From: Pseudomonadota bacterium
GTDB lineage: Bacteria > Pseudomonadota > Gammaproteobacteria > Xanthomonadales > SZUA-36
NCBI GenBank assembly: GCA_015222805.1
Contig: JADFVZ010000125.1
Coordinates: 24,342 to 88,341, forward strand
Length of the DNA: 64,000 nt
Direction: 5' to 3'
Shown here one piece after another: positions 32,536 to 42,884 of the stretch (positions are counted from its first letter, which is position 1; the number at the start of each line of letters is the position of its first letter). The translations under genes and the position numbers were made by a program. The notes below the pieces were generated by a model. It saw only the letters and a program-made list of their open reading frames with translations. It had not been told where the DNA came from and searched no databases.

Positions 32536-34278
32536 ATGCTACATAAACCCACACTTTCCGGCTTTACACCACGAAAACTCACATTTTGCATCACTCTGGC
32601 ATTCCTCAGCCTGGGTTTACCTGCCCCGTCCCAGGCCGCGGACCGGGTTACCGGTAATCCCTTTGTAACCCGCTCTGAAGTTATCGCCACCGAGGCCATG
32701 GTTGCCAGCTCCCAGCCGCTGGCGTCACAGATCGGCCTGAACATACTAAAAAAAGGTGGCAATGCCATTGATGCCGCCATTGCCATGAACGCTGCCCTGG
32801 GTTTGATGGAACCTACCGGTAACGGCATGGGTGGTGACCTGTTTGCAATCGTCTGGGATGCGAAGTCACAAAACCTGTATGGCTTGAATGCCAGCGGGCG
32901 CTCCCCGCTGGGACTGACACGTGAATGGTTTATTGAAAACGGGCATAAGAAAATCCCTGCCTATGGTCCCCTGCCCGTTTCCGTTCCCGGCGCAGTTGAC
33001 GGCTGGTTTGAGCTGCATCAGCGGTTTGGCAGCCTGCCGATGGCTGATATTTTAAAGCCAGCCATTAATTACGCCCGCAAGGGTTTTCCTGTCTCCGAAC
33101 TGATCGCCTATTACTGGAACCTTTCAATTCCAGCACGCAAGCAATATCCGGGGTTTCTTGAGCAGTACACCATTGACGGACGGGCACCAAAGACCGGGGA
33201 AATCTGGAAAAACCCGAATCTCGCCAATACCCTGGAAAAAATCGCCACCAGTGGACGGGATGTGTTTTATAAAGATGAAATCGCCCACACCATTGCCGAT
33301 TATATGCAGGCCAACGGTGGCTTCCTCAGTTACGAGGACCTGAGTTTGCACAGCTCGGAATGGATCACCCCGGTTTCCACCAGTTACCGCGGTTACGATG
33401 TCTGGGAACTGCCACCTAACGGCCAGGGAATTGCAGCACTGCAGATATTGAATATCCTCGAGCCGCATGATTTGAAGAAAATGGGCTTCGGCAGCGCTGA
33501 CAGCCTGCACTTAATGCTTGAAGCCAAGAAAATCGCCTATGAAGACCGGGCAAAATTCTATGCGGACCCTGCCTTTAATAAAATCCCGGTAGAGATGCTG
33601 ATCTCCAAATACTATGCCGAGAAAAAAGCCAGCCTGCTGGATATGAAAAAAGCCGCGAAAAGCTATCCCAGTGGTGATCCCGAGGTCTTGCGCGATGGCG
33701 ACACCATCTACCTGACTACTGCCGATAAAGACGGCAACATGGTCTCGTTGATCCAGAGCAATTACCGCGGCATGGGCTCCGGCATGACCCCACCCGGGCT
33801 GGGCTTTATCCTCCAGGACCGGGGTGAGTTATTTACCCTTGAAGAAGGCCATTTCAACAGCTTCGAAGCGGGTAAACGTCCTTTCCACACCATCATCCCC
33901 GCCTTTATTACCAGAGACGGCAAGCCCTGGGTCAGTTTCGGCCTGATGGGTGGCGGCATGCAACCACAGGGACATGTGCAGATCGTTACCAACCTGATTG
34001 ACTTTGGGATGAACCTGCAGGAAGCCGGCGATGCTCCCCGGTGGCACCATTATGGCTCCAGCCAACCGGATGGTGGGGTGATGAAAGACGGCGGCACGGT
34101 TAACCTGGAAACCGGCTTTGATTACAAAGTCATCCGCGAACTGATGCGCCGTGGACATAAAATCGAATACGCCAACGGCCCATACGGTGGCTATCAGGCC
34201 ATTTTGAAAGATCCAGCCAATGACGTTTATTACGGTGCCTCAGAATCTCGTAAAGATGGCCAGGCGGCAGGTTACTAA
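32536..34278 (+). CDS. ggt: Gamma-glutamyltransferase family protein, exported
   Basis: 580-residue Ntn-hydrolase. A signal peptide is clear (basic start, then FCITLAFLSLGLPAPSQAA). Large-subunit features include GGNAIDAAIAMNAALG and EPTGNGMGGDLFAIVWD. The expected self-cleavage site and nucleophile Thr are in IYLTTADKDGNMVS near residue 394; the usual TTH is TTA here. MGGGMQPQGHVQ and DAPRWHH near the C-terminus are typical. Predicted periplasmic, cleaving glutathione or gamma-glutamyl compounds to give glutamate, which fits gdhA just downstream. A 39-codon copy of its C-terminus lies at 37161-37277. Confidence 0.93.
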   Translation: MLHKPTLSGFTPRKLTFCITLAFLSLGLPAPSQAADRVTGNPFVTRSEVIATEAMVASSQPLASQIGLNILKKGGNAIDAAIAMNAALGLMEPTGNGMGGDLFAIVWDAKSQNLYGLNASGRSPLGLTREWFIENGHKKIPAYGPLPVSVPGAVDGWFELHQRFGSLPMADILKPAINYARKGFPVSELIAYYWNLSIPARKQYPGFLEQYTIDGRAPKTGEIWKNPNLANTLEKIATSGRDVFYKDEIAHTIADYMQANGGFLSYEDLSLHSSEWITPVSTSYRGYDVWELPPNGQGIAALQILNILEPHDLKKMGFGSADSLHLMLEAKKIAYEDRAKFYADPAFNKIPVEMLISKYYAEKKASLLDMKKAAKSYPSGDPEVLRDGDTIYLTTADKDGNMVSLIQSNYRGMGSGMTPPGLGFILQDRGELFTLEEGHFNSFEAGKRPFHTIIPAFITRDGKPWVSFGLMGGGMQPQGHVQIVTNLIDFGMNLQEAGDAPRWHHYGSSQPDGGVMKDGGTVNLETGFDYKVIRELMRRGHKIEYANGPYGGYQAILKDPANDVYYGASESRKDGQAAGY

Positions 34279-34529
34279 GCCGGCAAAGCAGCTGGACCAA
34301 CCAGGACTTCAATAAGGCCAGCCAATTTTATCGGGAATACTCGATTAAAGCAGGATGAATCCCTGTTTAAGCAGCCATCATTACTACAAAGACAAGCTAA
34401 CTTGCTCTTTTTTCAATACTTTGCTTGATCTGTGACATGGCGATTTTCCATCGGAATGGCATTATTCAGTCAGTGCTGATGTCAACTATTTTCAGCATTG
34501 CTTAATACGAATGGAACGAGGAAAATTTT

Positions 34530-35897
34530 ATGTTAGATACTAGTCAGTTAAAAACAGAATCCCAGATACTGGACGACTTTATGCGGGTGGTTATACAAAG
34601 AAACCCTGCCGAAACTGAATTTCACCAGGCCGTACTGGAATTTGCCAAAGATGTTTTACCCTTTGTCGCCGAAAACCCTGAATACCAGGGGGCCAATCTT
34701 TCACAGCGCCTCACCGAACCGGATCGGGTTATCACCTTCCGGGTAACCTGGGAAGATGATGACGGGAAAATTCATGTTAATCGTGGATACCGGATTCAAC
34801 ATTGCAACGCCATCGGACCCTACAAGGGTGGCTTACGATTCCACCCATCTGTGTCCCTTAGTGTGCTTAAGTTTCTCGCATTCGAGCAGACTTTCAAAAA
34901 CAGCCTTACAGGCTTGCCAATGGGTGGCGCCAAGGGTGGTTCTGACTTTGACCCCAAGGGTAAATCAGACCGTGAGATCATGCGTTTTTGCCAAAGTTTC
35001 ATGACCGAACTCTACCGCCACATTGGTCCGGATACGGATGTTCCTGCAGGTGACATTGGTGTCGGCGGACGCGAAATCAGCTATCTATTCGGCCAGTATA
35101 AACGTCTGGTAAACCAGTTCACCGGCGTACTTACCGGTAAATCCATGGAATTCGGCGGCAGTCAAATTCGTCCTGAAGCCACAGGCTATGGCACCATCTA
35201 CTTTATGGAAGATATGCTCAGGCACAAAGGACAATCAATTAAAGGCAAGACCTGCCTGGTTTCCGGCTCCGGTAATGTTGCCCAGTTTGCGGTGGAGAAA
35301 TTAATTCAACATGGTGCCAAACCGGTAACTATGTCTGATTCATCAGGATTTATCCACGACCCTGCTGGTATCGATAATGAGAAATTGACCTGGATCACAG
35401 AATTAAAAAATGTTCGCCGCGGTCGCATCTCTGAGTATGCCGAAAAGTATGGCGTAGAGTACTTCCCCGGTCAGCGCCCATGGTCAATCCCCTGTGACCT
35501 GGCATTTCCCTGCGCTACCCAGAATGAAGTCAACCGGGAAGATGCTAAAACACTGGTTGGCAACGGCTGCATAGGTATATCTGAAGGTGCCAATATGCCT
35601 TCCGACATGGAAGCCATTGATGTTTACCTGGAGGCAAAAATCCTTTACGGTCCTGCCAAGGCAGCCAATGCTGGCGGTGTTGCAATTTCCGGACTTGAAA
35701 TGTCGCAAAACAGTCTGCGTATGTCATGGACCCGCGAAACACTAAACGACCACCTGGGTGACATCATGCGCAATATCCACGAAAGTTGCCTGGAGCATGG
35801 CACCGAGCCTGACGGTTACGTGAACTATCTCCGTGGTGCCAATATAGCCGGCTTCAAGAAAGTCGCCAACGCTTTGCTGGCCTATGGTGTAGTTTAA
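34530..35897 (+). CDS. gdhA: NADP-type glutamate dehydrogenase
   Basis: 455 residues, the size of hexameric bacterial GdhA. Seen: YKGGLRFHPSV, the catalytic Lys region LPMGGAKGGSDFDPKGKSD, PAGDIGVGGREISYLFGQY, the nucleotide-binding SGSGNVAQFAVEK, and ATQNEVNREDAKTLVGNGC. It interconverts 2-oxoglutarate plus ammonia and glutamate. GAGG lies 9-13 bases before the ATG. A strong hairpin follows the gene. Its position after ggt suggests a shared theme of glutamate supply, but a 250-base gap means separate promoters. Confidence 0.97.
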   Translation: MLDTSQLKTESQILDDFMRVVIQRNPAETEFHQAVLEFAKDVLPFVAENPEYQGANLSQRLTEPDRVITFRVTWEDDDGKIHVNRGYRIQHCNAIGPYKGGLRFHPSVSLSVLKFLAFEQTFKNSLTGLPMGGAKGGSDFDPKGKSDREIMRFCQSFMTELYRHIGPDTDVPAGDIGVGGREISYLFGQYKRLVNQFTGVLTGKSMEFGGSQIRPEATGYGTIYFMEDMLRHKGQSIKGKTCLVSGSGNVAQFAVEKLIQHGAKPVTMSDSSGFIHDPAGIDNEKLTWITELKNVRRGRISEYAEKYGVEYFPGQRPWSIPCDLAFPCATQNEVNREDAKTLVGNGCIGISEGANMPSDMEAIDVYLEAKILYGPAKAANAGGVAISGLEMSQNSLRMSWTRETLNDHLGDIMRNIHESCLEHGTEPDGYVNYLRGANIAGFKKVANALLAYGVV

Positions 35898-35913
35898 TAA
35901 AAACCATTCCATC

Positions 35914-35948
35914 GAGGTCGGGCTAAATACCTGTTTTAGCCCGACCTC
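35914..35948 (+). terminator. Strong hairpin after gdhA
   Basis: Perfect 14-base arms, GAGGTCGGGCTAAA and TTTAGCCCGACCTC, with a 7-base loop, 17 bases after the gdhA stop. The downstream sequence ATATTAG lacks a long T-run, but the TTTAG arm start and stem strength suggest a terminator. Confidence 0.7.
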
Positions 35949-35985
35949 ATATTAGCTAAACAACCCCGGGAATAGGAGAAACACG

Positions 35986-37062
35986 GTGAAAATAGCAGTA
36001 TTAGGAGCCGGTGCCGGCGGCACAACAATGGCATTTGATTGTGCCGCCCATGGACACGAAGTCAGCCTGTTTGATTTCCCGCAGTTCGCTGGCAATATCG
36101 AGGCAATCTCCAGTCAGGGAGGTATTCACTCAGAAGGAAATATCTCCGGGTTTAGCCACATTGCTTATGCGGGCCATGATATCGATAAAACCCTGGCGGG
36201 AGCCGCTCTAATCTATGTTGTCGGACCGGCCTATGCCACCGAGCCCTTTGGCAGGGCTGTAGCAGGAAAACTGCAGCAGGGCCAAACAGTGATCGTCAGC
36301 CCCGGATCCTGCGGTGGAGCACTTGCCTTTAAACGCTCTGCCGGCCTGGCCGTTGATGATGAAACCATTCGAGTCGCAGAGACCTCAACCCTGCATTACG
36401 CTGTTCGCCTGATTAAACCGGGACGAGTAAACGTATTCCTTAAACTCAGGGCTGGCAACCTGCTGGCAGCATTGCCGGGCGGTCATACCGCGGATATCCT
36501 ACAACTAATCCAGGATGTTTACCCTGGCATGGAACCCGCACACAATGTAATTCAAACCAGCCTGCAAAATGCCAATCCTGTGATCCATCCGGTAGTTTCG
36601 CTGGCAAATGCGGCTCGCATTGAAGGTACAGGCGGGGATTTTCTATTCTATGAGGATGGAGTCACTGATTCCGTCGGCCGCCTGATCGAGGCTGTCGATA
36701 AAGAGCGCATCAGCATCGGCAGGAAGATGGGTATTACGGTTTTGCCTGATCCGGAGCTGGGTATACGTCAGGGCTATATGCTGGAAAATAATTACGGTAG
36801 TGGTTACCGCGAAGCACCGGGCTTTTTAGGTATCGGTGCGCAGCCACAACTCGATCATCGTTATATCAATGAAGATGTAGGTTACGGCCTGGTGTTTATG
36901 TCAACTCTCGCCCGTCAGGTAGGTGTCGCTACCCCGACTATAGACGCAGTTATCCAGATGGCATCGATACTTATGGATCGTGACTATGCCGGCGAAGCAT
37001 TGCGTACACCCCTGAGTCTCGGCATTGGCGAATATACTGCTGCAGAACTTGCTACGCTTTGA
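35986..37062 (+). CDS. NAD/NADP octopine/nopaline-type dehydrogenase
   Basis: 358 residues with an N-terminal Rossmann motif GAGAGGTTMAFDCA and a C-terminal octopine-dehydrogenase helical domain (HPVVSLANAARIE near the substrate His, NNYGSGYREAPGF). Members make or oxidise opine-like N-(carboxyalkyl) amino acids. The GTG start at 35986 has AGGAGA 6-7 bases upstream. It follows gdhA and its hairpin; a link with amino-acid metabolism is plausible. The exact substrate cannot be read from sequence. Confidence 0.88.
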   Translation: MKIAVLGAGAGGTTMAFDCAAHGHEVSLFDFPQFAGNIEAISSQGGIHSEGNISGFSHIAYAGHDIDKTLAGAALIYVVGPAYATEPFGRAVAGKLQQGQTVIVSPGSCGGALAFKRSAGLAVDDETIRVAETSTLHYAVRLIKPGRVNVFLKLRAGNLLAALPGGHTADILQLIQDVYPGMEPAHNVIQTSLQNANPVIHPVVSLANAARIEGTGGDFLFYEDGVTDSVGRLIEAVDKERISIGRKMGITVLPDPELGIRQGYMLENNYGSGYREAPGFLGIGAQPQLDHRYINEDVGYGLVFMSTLARQVGVATPTIDAVIQMASILMDRDYAGEALRTPLSLGIGEYTAAELATL

Positions 37063-37415
37063 TTTATCGAAAGTTTGTGCACAGACAGCAAAGCTGATCT
37101 GCAGACGCCCGGATTGCTGGAATGGGATGAAGTCCGAGTAGTTACAAATACAGCTAATTAATCGAATATGCCAATGGCCCATACAGCGGCTATCAGACTC
37201 TTTTGAAAGACCCAGGTAATGGTGTTTATTACGGTGCCAGGGAGTCGCGCAAAGATGGGCAAGCCGCAGGATATTGAAAATATGACAGCAACATAACTTT
37301 TTCTTAAGATTACAGAAATACTTTGTAACAAAATAACACATTCCTGAAATGGATTTGAAACGGCTCCTGTATATATTGAAACCTGGAATCCACCAGACCC
37401 ATGCAGGAGATACCC
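37063..37415. other. Gap holding a remnant of a second ggt
   Basis: 353 bases between the octopine-type dehydrogenase and the beta-propeller gene. The only coding relic is the ggt C-terminal fragment at 37161-37277. After it comes AT-rich leader sequence. Confidence 0.7.
37161..37277 (+). pseudogene. C-terminal remnant of a second gamma-glutamyltransferase
   Basis: 39 codons ending in TGA that match the last 39 codons of ggt at 34162-34278: IEYANGPYSGYQTLLKDPGN then VYYGARESRKDGQAAGY, against IEYANGPYGGYQAILKDPAN in the intact copy. Most differences are conservative or silent. The bases before 37161 contain stops and no more ggt sequence. A once duplicated ggt, or a ggt exchanged by recombination, left this tail. 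Confidence 0.9.
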
Positions 37416-38753
37416 ATGCAAAGGAAGCCTACAGCTGGAATCAGCATACTCGCACCTGGCCTCTATGCCGCCCTACTCGCCTTATTTATTTTCCCTGCAA
37501 CACAGGCAGTTGCCGGAGATGGCCCGAAAGGCCCTGAACATCGCTATCGAAACCCAGGCTATAGCAATCAAGATGGCTACAACAGTGAAAACGCCTATGG
37601 AATTAAAAACCTGGCTTACTATGGCGACTGGGATTCAAATCGCGTCTTCATAATTGATGTTGATGAAATGAGCCTGGTAACAATCGTCGAAAATACCGGG
37701 GACGGGCCCTACGGCATAGACCAGCAAGGCAGCACAAAGGCTTATGCGTTAACCCGCAAGACTGAATCCCTGACCGTTGTTGACAACTATGAGATTGAAA
37801 ATGCTGGTGAGATTCCCCTTGAGCACAAGCCTCGCTCAACACATTTCAATTCGAACACCGGCCTGACACTGGTTGCTGGCGCCGACAAAGTGATGACCAG
37901 CATCATCCGTGTTAAACATGACAAAGTCGTGAAAGTCATGGGTTATACCGAACTGGCACAGCCGCATGATTACGGCGGCTCACTGGCAACCGGACACCCC
38001 ATGTGGGTGGATGATGAACGTTTTCTGATGCTCGACCGGGATGAACGCGAAATTCAATTATGGGACCGCAGGGGAAAACTCCTGTCAGTACTGGAAACAC
38101 CAACCTCTGTTCACCATGTTTTTCAGTCACCGCTGGATATGCAGAAAAACAAGATGACTTTCTACGCCGTTGCCGAAGGTAATCGGGATGAACTCGTGTC
38201 TCCCTCTATTTTACGCTTCAAAATCCACCGTGGAAAAATGCGCATCAGTGGAGAAGCAGTACTCAGCGAGTACGATACTGAAGTACTTGATGTAACTATA
38301 ATGGGCTCCCACCATGCAGACTTTCATCCAGATGGTGTACATATTTATATTGGTTCCGCCGAAGGCCATGTTTTTGTAGTCAATAAAAATACCATGAAAA
38401 TTATAACCATGATTGATACCGGCAAGGGCTCAGGTCACACAACTTTTATACCGATGCATGACCTGGCAATCGTAACCAACCACAACGACACCCACATGAC
38501 CGTGATTGATACCGTGGAACATAAAAAGCTGCAGGATATTGAGGTTGCCAGCTCCGCCGACCCTACCTATAAGTCCCAGTCACATACATCAGGCGTCAGT
38601 GCAGACATGCAGTATTTCTACAGTGCCGCCAGCCATGATGGTGAATTCTTTGAAATTGACCTGAACACGTTGGAAGTTTCGCGCCGGGTTTACCTGGGTG
38701 GCAATGTACTGATGGGCAGTTTCATCTGGGATGGTGATGCTGAAAACATGTAA
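37416..38753 (+). CDS. Exported beta-propeller (YVTN-like) protein
   Basis: 445 residues. A signal peptide (IILAPG-type core: SILAPGLYAALLALFIFPAT, cleavage near AVAGD) and then repeated propeller blades: DWDSNRVFIIDVDEMSLVTI, STKAYALTRKTESLTVVDNY, DGVHIYIGSAEGHVFVVNKN and NDTHMTVIDTVEHKKLQDI. His-rich loops (GSHHADFHPDG, SQSHTSG) could bind metal. The start at 37416 is set by AGGAGA 7 bases upstream. Function unknown: probably periplasmic ligand or metal binding. It stands alone with a hairpin before the next gene. Confidence 0.8.
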   Translation: MQRKPTAGISILAPGLYAALLALFIFPATQAVAGDGPKGPEHRYRNPGYSNQDGYNSENAYGIKNLAYYGDWDSNRVFIIDVDEMSLVTIVENTGDGPYGIDQQGSTKAYALTRKTESLTVVDNYEIENAGEIPLEHKPRSTHFNSNTGLTLVAGADKVMTSIIRVKHDKVVKVMGYTELAQPHDYGGSLATGHPMWVDDERFLMLDRDEREIQLWDRRGKLLSVLETPTSVHHVFQSPLDMQKNKMTFYAVAEGNRDELVSPSILRFKIHRGKMRISGEAVLSEYDTEVLDVTIMGSHHADFHPDGVHIYIGSAEGHVFVVNKNTMKIITMIDTGKGSGHTTFIPMHDLAIVTNHNDTHMTVIDTVEHKKLQDIEVASSADPTYKSQSHTSGVSADMQYFYSAASHDGEFFEIDLNTLEVSRRVYLGGNVLMGSFIWDGDAENM

Positions 38754-38845
38754 AGGGGATAAGCCTTAACCCTTTGCAGGGGAATATGCATACCTGCAGT
38801 ACAGAAAGGTCGTAATTTTTAGGTAAACATTGTACAATTGACCGG

Positions 38846-38872
38846 CTAAGCCGCCTGTATTTCAGGCGGTTG
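38846..38872 (+). terminator. Hairpin between the propeller gene and typA
   Basis: Stem AAGCCGCCTG / CAGGCGGTT with a 5-base loop, followed by GTTACTTTAT. It could end the upstream transcript or act in the typA leader. Confidence 0.5.
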
Positions 38873-38912
38873 TTACTTTATAACTTCAAACAATTTAAGC
38901 CGAATCAAGATT

Positions 38913-40739
38913 ATGATTAGTAAACTCCGTAATATCGCGATTATCGCTCACGTTGACCACGGAAAAACCACCCTGGTTGACTGCCTGTTAAAACAGTCGG
39001 GCACTATCGATACCCGCAAAGAAACCACTGAACGGATGATGGATTCCAACGATCTTGAAAAAGAACGTGGAATAACCATCCTTTCCAAAAATACTGCGAT
39101 TAAATGGGGCGATTACCGGATTAATATCGTGGATACCCCCGGACATGCAGATTTTGGCGGCGAAGTTGAACGTGTGCTCTCCATGGTCGATTCGGTACTA
39201 CTGCTGGTAGATGCGGTTGAAGGACCCATGCCGCAAACCCGCTTTGTGACCCAGAAAGCTTTTGAAATGGGTTTCAAGCCAATCGTTGTTATCAACAAAA
39301 TTGATCGTGACGGTGCCCGCCCCGACTGGGTTATGGACCAGACTTTTGATCTTTTCGATCGCCTCGGCGCCACCGAAGAGCAACTGGATTTTCCGGTAGT
39401 TTATGCATCAGCCATCAATGGCTACGCCAGCCTCAGCGATGATGTACGCGATGGAGATATGACACCGCTGTTTGAAACCATTATTAATGAGGTGAACAAA
39501 CCGGATGTTGACCAGGACGGTACATTCCAGATGCGCATCACTTCGCTTGATTACAACAGTTATGTGGGTATCATCGGCATCGGCCGGATTCAGCGCGGCA
39601 GTATCAAACCCGGCGCACAGATCAAAATTATTGATCGTGAAGAAAAAGTCCGTAACGGGAAAATCATGCAGGTGCTGGGCTTTATGGGGCTGGAACGGGT
39701 CGAGTTTAAAGAAGCCCACGCGGGCGATATTATTGCTGTAACCGGCCTTGACCCACTGAATATCTCCGATACCCTGTGCGACCCCTTGAATGTGGAAGCT
39801 TTACCACCACTCAAAATTGATGAACCGACCATCAGCATGACCTTCCAGCCAAACAATTCACCGTTTGCAGGCAAGGAAGGCAAATATGTCACCTCCCGGA
39901 ATATCTGGGATCGGTTAATGCAGGAAATTAAACATAATGTAGCCCTGCGGGTTGAAGAAACCGGTGGCGAAAAATTCCTTGTATCCGGTCGTGGCGAGCT
40001 GCATCTGTCAGTATTGATTGAAACCATGCGTCGTGAAGGCTTTGAGCTGGCGGTGAGTCGTCCGCAGGTTATTTTGCGTGAGGTCGATGGCCAGACACTG
40101 GAACCATACGAGCAACTCACTGTAGATATTGAAGACCAGCATCAGGGCGCAGTAATGGAAGCCCTGGGTGTGCGTAAAGGCGAATTACGCGATATGCTTC
40201 CCGATGGCCGTGGCCGGGTACGTATGGATTACCTGATTCCGGCACGTGGTTTGATCGGTTTCCGGACCGACTTTATGACCATGACCGCAGGTACCGGACT
40301 GATCTACAGTGTTTATGATCATTACGGCCCGTATAAAACCGGCGAAATTGGCCAGCGCCTTAAAGGTGTATTAGTTTCCAACGGTATGGGCAAGGCCCTG
40401 GGTTATGCCCTCTTCAACTTGCAGGAGCGCGGTAAATTATTTATCGGCCATGCTGTTGAGGTTTATGGCGGCATGATAATCGGCATTCACTCACGTTCCA
40501 ATGATTTAACCGTAAACCCGCTGAAAGCCAAACAGCTGAACAATATCCGCGCCGCCGGTACCGATGAAAACCTGGTGCTGGTACGGCCGATTGAATTCAC
40601 CCTGGAACAGGCGCTGGAATTCATCGATGATGATGAACTGGTTGAAGTAACCCCGAAGAACATTCGTATTCGTAAGAAGCACTTGCTAGAGCATGAACGT
40701 AAAAAAGCCGGCCGTGAGAAAGAAAAGACGACTGATTAG
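38913..40739 (+). CDS. typA: Ribosome-associated GTPase TypA/BipA
   Basis: 608-residue translational GTPase that helps 50S assembly and stress adaptation. Seen: P-loop [10 protein letters not shown] (about 12-21), switch [18 protein letters not shown] specificity motif ([15 protein letters not shown]), and the TypA-specific C-terminal domain ([31 protein letters not shown]). Length and start are standard. Convergent with the DAHP synthase gene; 122 bases lie between stops. Confidence 0.98.
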   Translation: MISKLRNIAIIAHVDHGKTTLVDCLLKQSGTIDTRKETTERMMDSNDLEKERGITILSKNTAIKWGDYRINIVDTPGHADFGGEVERVLSMVDSVLLLVDAVEGPMPQTRFVTQKAFEMGFKPIVVINKIDRDGARPDWVMDQTFDLFDRLGATEEQLDFPVVYASAINGYASLSDDVRDGDMTPLFETIINEVNKPDVDQDGTFQMRITSLDYNSYVGIIGIGRIQRGSIKPGAQIKIIDREEKVRNGKIMQVLGFMGLERVEFKEAHAGDIIAVTGLDPLNISDTLCDPLNVEALPPLKIDEPTISMTFQPNNSPFAGKEGKYVTSRNIWDRLMQEIKHNVALRVEETGGEKFLVSGRGELHLSVLIETMRREGFELAVSRPQVILREVDGQTLEPYEQLTVDIEDQHQGAVMEALGVRKGELRDMLPDGRGRVRMDYLIPARGLIGFRTDFMTMTAGTGLIYSVYDHYGPYKTGEIGQRLKGVLVSNGMGKALGYALFNLQERGKLFIGHAVEVYGGMIIGIHSRSNDLTVNPLKAKQLNNIRAAGTDENLVLVRPIEFTLEQALEFIDDDELVEVTPKNIRIRKKHLLEHERKKAGREKEKTTD

Positions 40740-40861
40740 ACCTCTGTCATCCTGGCCTCTGAGCCGGAACATCCTTATAAAAGCACGGTACCCAATGAGG
40801 TCCCGGGTTCTGCTACTCGCAGCCCCGGGATGACACCGAGTTTTATTAACCTTTTTGTGGT

Positions 40862-42244
40862 TTAAACTCTATCCTGGGATGAACTCTCGATGCTGACAAT
40901 CTGCATCGCCAGTTCCAGCGCCTGTTCGTAGTTCAGGCGCGGATCAACCGTTGTGGTATAGGCCCTGGCAAGATCGGCTTCACTCAGGTCACGCGCGCCA
41001 CCGGTACATTCGGTTACGTTTTCACCGGTTAACTCAAGATGCACCCCACCCAGGTGGGTACCCATCTGCTGGTGGATTTTCACCGCTTTTTTCACTTCAC
41101 CACGAATCTTCCGGAAACGTCGTGTTTTAACACCATTAGCAACAGTTTCAGTATTACCGTGCATGGGGTCCGCCATCCATAACACCGGGGCATCCAGGCT
41201 TTGGACTTTTTCTATCAGCGGTGGCAGATGCTCTTCGATTTGGTCAACACCCATACGGTGGATCAGCACAATCCTGCCAGCTTCTTTATCCGGGTTCAGT
41301 GTTTTCAGCAACTCCTGCAGCCATTGGTCATCCATTCCAGGACCAATTTTGATTCCTATCGGATTCTGGATACCACGGAAAAACTCCACATGGGCCATGT
41401 CCATTTCTGCTGTGCGCATGCCTATCCAGGGGAAGTGGGTAGCAAGGTTGTAAAAACCTTCGGCATTTGGGACTTGCCGGGTCAATGCGGTTTCATACTG
41501 CAGATGCAATGCCTCATGCGAAGTATAAAAGTCAGCACGTTTCAAACTCCCCGCAGCGCGGCCGCTAATGGCTTCAACAAAGTGCAGTGAGTTACCAATA
41601 GACTCAGCCAGGCGCCTGAACTCATCCGCCAATTGCGAATGCTCAACCCAGCTTAGATCCCAGTACTCCGGGTGGTGTAAATCTGCAAAACCGCCATCTA
41701 CTAATGCGCGCACAAAGTTAATTGTCAGCGCTGAGTGATTATGCGCCTGCAGCAATCTTTCCGGATCAGGGTTGCGGGCTGCTCTGGTAAATGCCGGTGA
41801 ATTCACCAGGTCACCGCGATAACTGGGCAAGGTAACGCCATCCTGGGTTTCAGTATCGGAAGATCTCGGTTTGGCATACTGGCCGGCAAAACGACCAATG
41901 CGGGTTACCGGTTTATGCAAACCATGCAACAGCACCAGCGACATCTGCAACAGCACTTTCAGACGGTTGGTAATAATCGTCGGAGTGCAATCGGCAAAAG
42001 TTTCCGCACAATCACCACCCTGGAGGATAAAGCGTTCGCCGCGCTGGGCTTCAGCAATTTGTTGGCGCAGGTTGTTAATTTCCCAGGATGTCACCAGCGG
42101 CGGCAGGACCGAAAGCTTATTCAGTGACTGTTCCAGCTGAGCCGTATCCGGATAGCTTGCCTGTTGGGTGATTCGTTTCGTTTTCCAGCTATCAGGCTGC
42201 CAGTTTTGCGCTTGCCTGAGAGGAGATATTACTGAGTTATTCAT
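40862..42244 (-). CDS. Class II 3-deoxy-7-phosphoheptulonate (DAHP) synthase
   Basis: 460 residues. First enzyme of the shikimate pathway, plant-like (type II) form also found in Pseudomonas and Xanthomonas. Seen: metal-binding Cys in LQGGDCAETFADC, GRFAGQYAKPRSS, MADPMHGNTE with metal-binding His, and HLGGVHLELTGENVTECTGG. It is unrelated in sequence to E. coli AroF/G/H. Start MNNSVISPLRQ at 42244. Single gene between typA and dsbB. Confidence 0.95.
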   Translation of the reverse strand: MNNSVISPLRQAQNWQPDSWKTKRITQQASYPDTAQLEQSLNKLSVLPPLVTSWEINNLRQQIAEAQRGERFILQGGDCAETFADCTPTIITNRLKVLLQMSLVLLHGLHKPVTRIGRFAGQYAKPRSSDTETQDGVTLPSYRGDLVNSPAFTRAARNPDPERLLQAHNHSALTINFVRALVDGGFADLHHPEYWDLSWVEHSQLADEFRRLAESIGNSLHFVEAISGRAAGSLKRADFYTSHEALHLQYETALTRQVPNAEGFYNLATHFPWIGMRTAEMDMAHVEFFRGIQNPIGIKIGPGMDDQWLQELLKTLNPDKEAGRIVLIHRMGVDQIEEHLPPLIEKVQSLDAPVLWMADPMHGNTETVANGVKTRRFRKIRGEVKKAVKIHQQMGTHLGGVHLELTGENVTECTGGARDLSEADLARAYTTTVDPRLNYEQALELAMQIVSIESSSQDRV

Positions 42245-42283
42245 CTATACATCCAGTTTTCTATATGTGCAATAAAGTTGCTA

Positions 42284-42784
42284 TTAAGCTGTACTACGCG
42301 CCCGTTGCCACATCCACCAACTGCCCAGGAATATGGACAGGTAAGCAATTAGTGTCCACTCGGGCATGGTCAGGCCAATAAATTGCCAGCTGACTTCCGC
42401 ACAGCTGCCCGAACCTTTAAATATCATCCCCAGGGCCTCTGCCAGTGGAAAAACGTCCAGCATGTACTCTAGCCCAGGCCCGCAGTCGGGAACCTTATCG
42501 GCGGGCAAATGCTGGAGCCAGACATGCCGCCCGGCAATACCAATACCAGCAAGCGCTGTGAGGCTGATCAACAGGGTATAAAGCAGTCGCCCGAGTGCAG
42601 CCGGATTGTGAATTGCAGCGATCAGGGCAAATCCACCGATCAGCATAAATACTACACGCTGCAGGATACATAAGGGGCAGGGTTCGAGCAGGTCAACTTC
42701 CTGCACCCACATGGCATATGCCAGCAAACCGGCACAGCCTGCAAACAGCAAAAAAAACCATTTTCTAATCGTTAACCACTGCAT
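42284..42784 (-). CDS. dsbB: Disulfide bond formation protein DsbB
   Basis: 166-residue inner-membrane protein that reoxidises DsbA and passes electrons to quinone. Four hydrophobic segments are visible. Periplasmic Cys pairs: C36-P-L-C39 in EPCPLCILQR, and C101/C128 in PDCGPGLEY and GSGSCAEV, exactly the DsbB pattern. Start at 42784 (MQWLTIRKW) gives the usual length and first helix; the longer frame to 42910 would run into the hutU start. Divergent from hutU with 100 bases between. Confidence 0.95.
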   Translation of the reverse strand: MQWLTIRKWFFLLFAGCAGLLAYAMWVQEVDLLEPCPLCILQRVVFMLIGGFALIAAIHNPAALGRLLYTLLISLTALAGIGIAGRHVWLQHLPADKVPDCGPGLEYMLDVFPLAEALGMIFKGSGSCAEVSWQFIGLTMPEWTLIAYLSIFLGSWWMWQRARSTA

Positions 42785-42884
42785 TTCATCAGCCTGTTGT
42801 TTTCTGTCTGCCGAAGCGTTTCCAAGACAAATTGTTGGAGTATAATCGACATATCTTTGGATAAATAAATCAGTAGGTCGAATA

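Noticed and set aside
39590-40120. 176-codon frame antisense to typA
   Set aside because: Same reason: the typA frame is certain and the antisense frame has biased, non-protein-like composition.
40770-40840. Bidirectional terminator between typA and the DAHP synthase gene
   Set aside because: A TCCCGGG/CCCGGGA pair exists but the loop is long and there is no T-run on either side.
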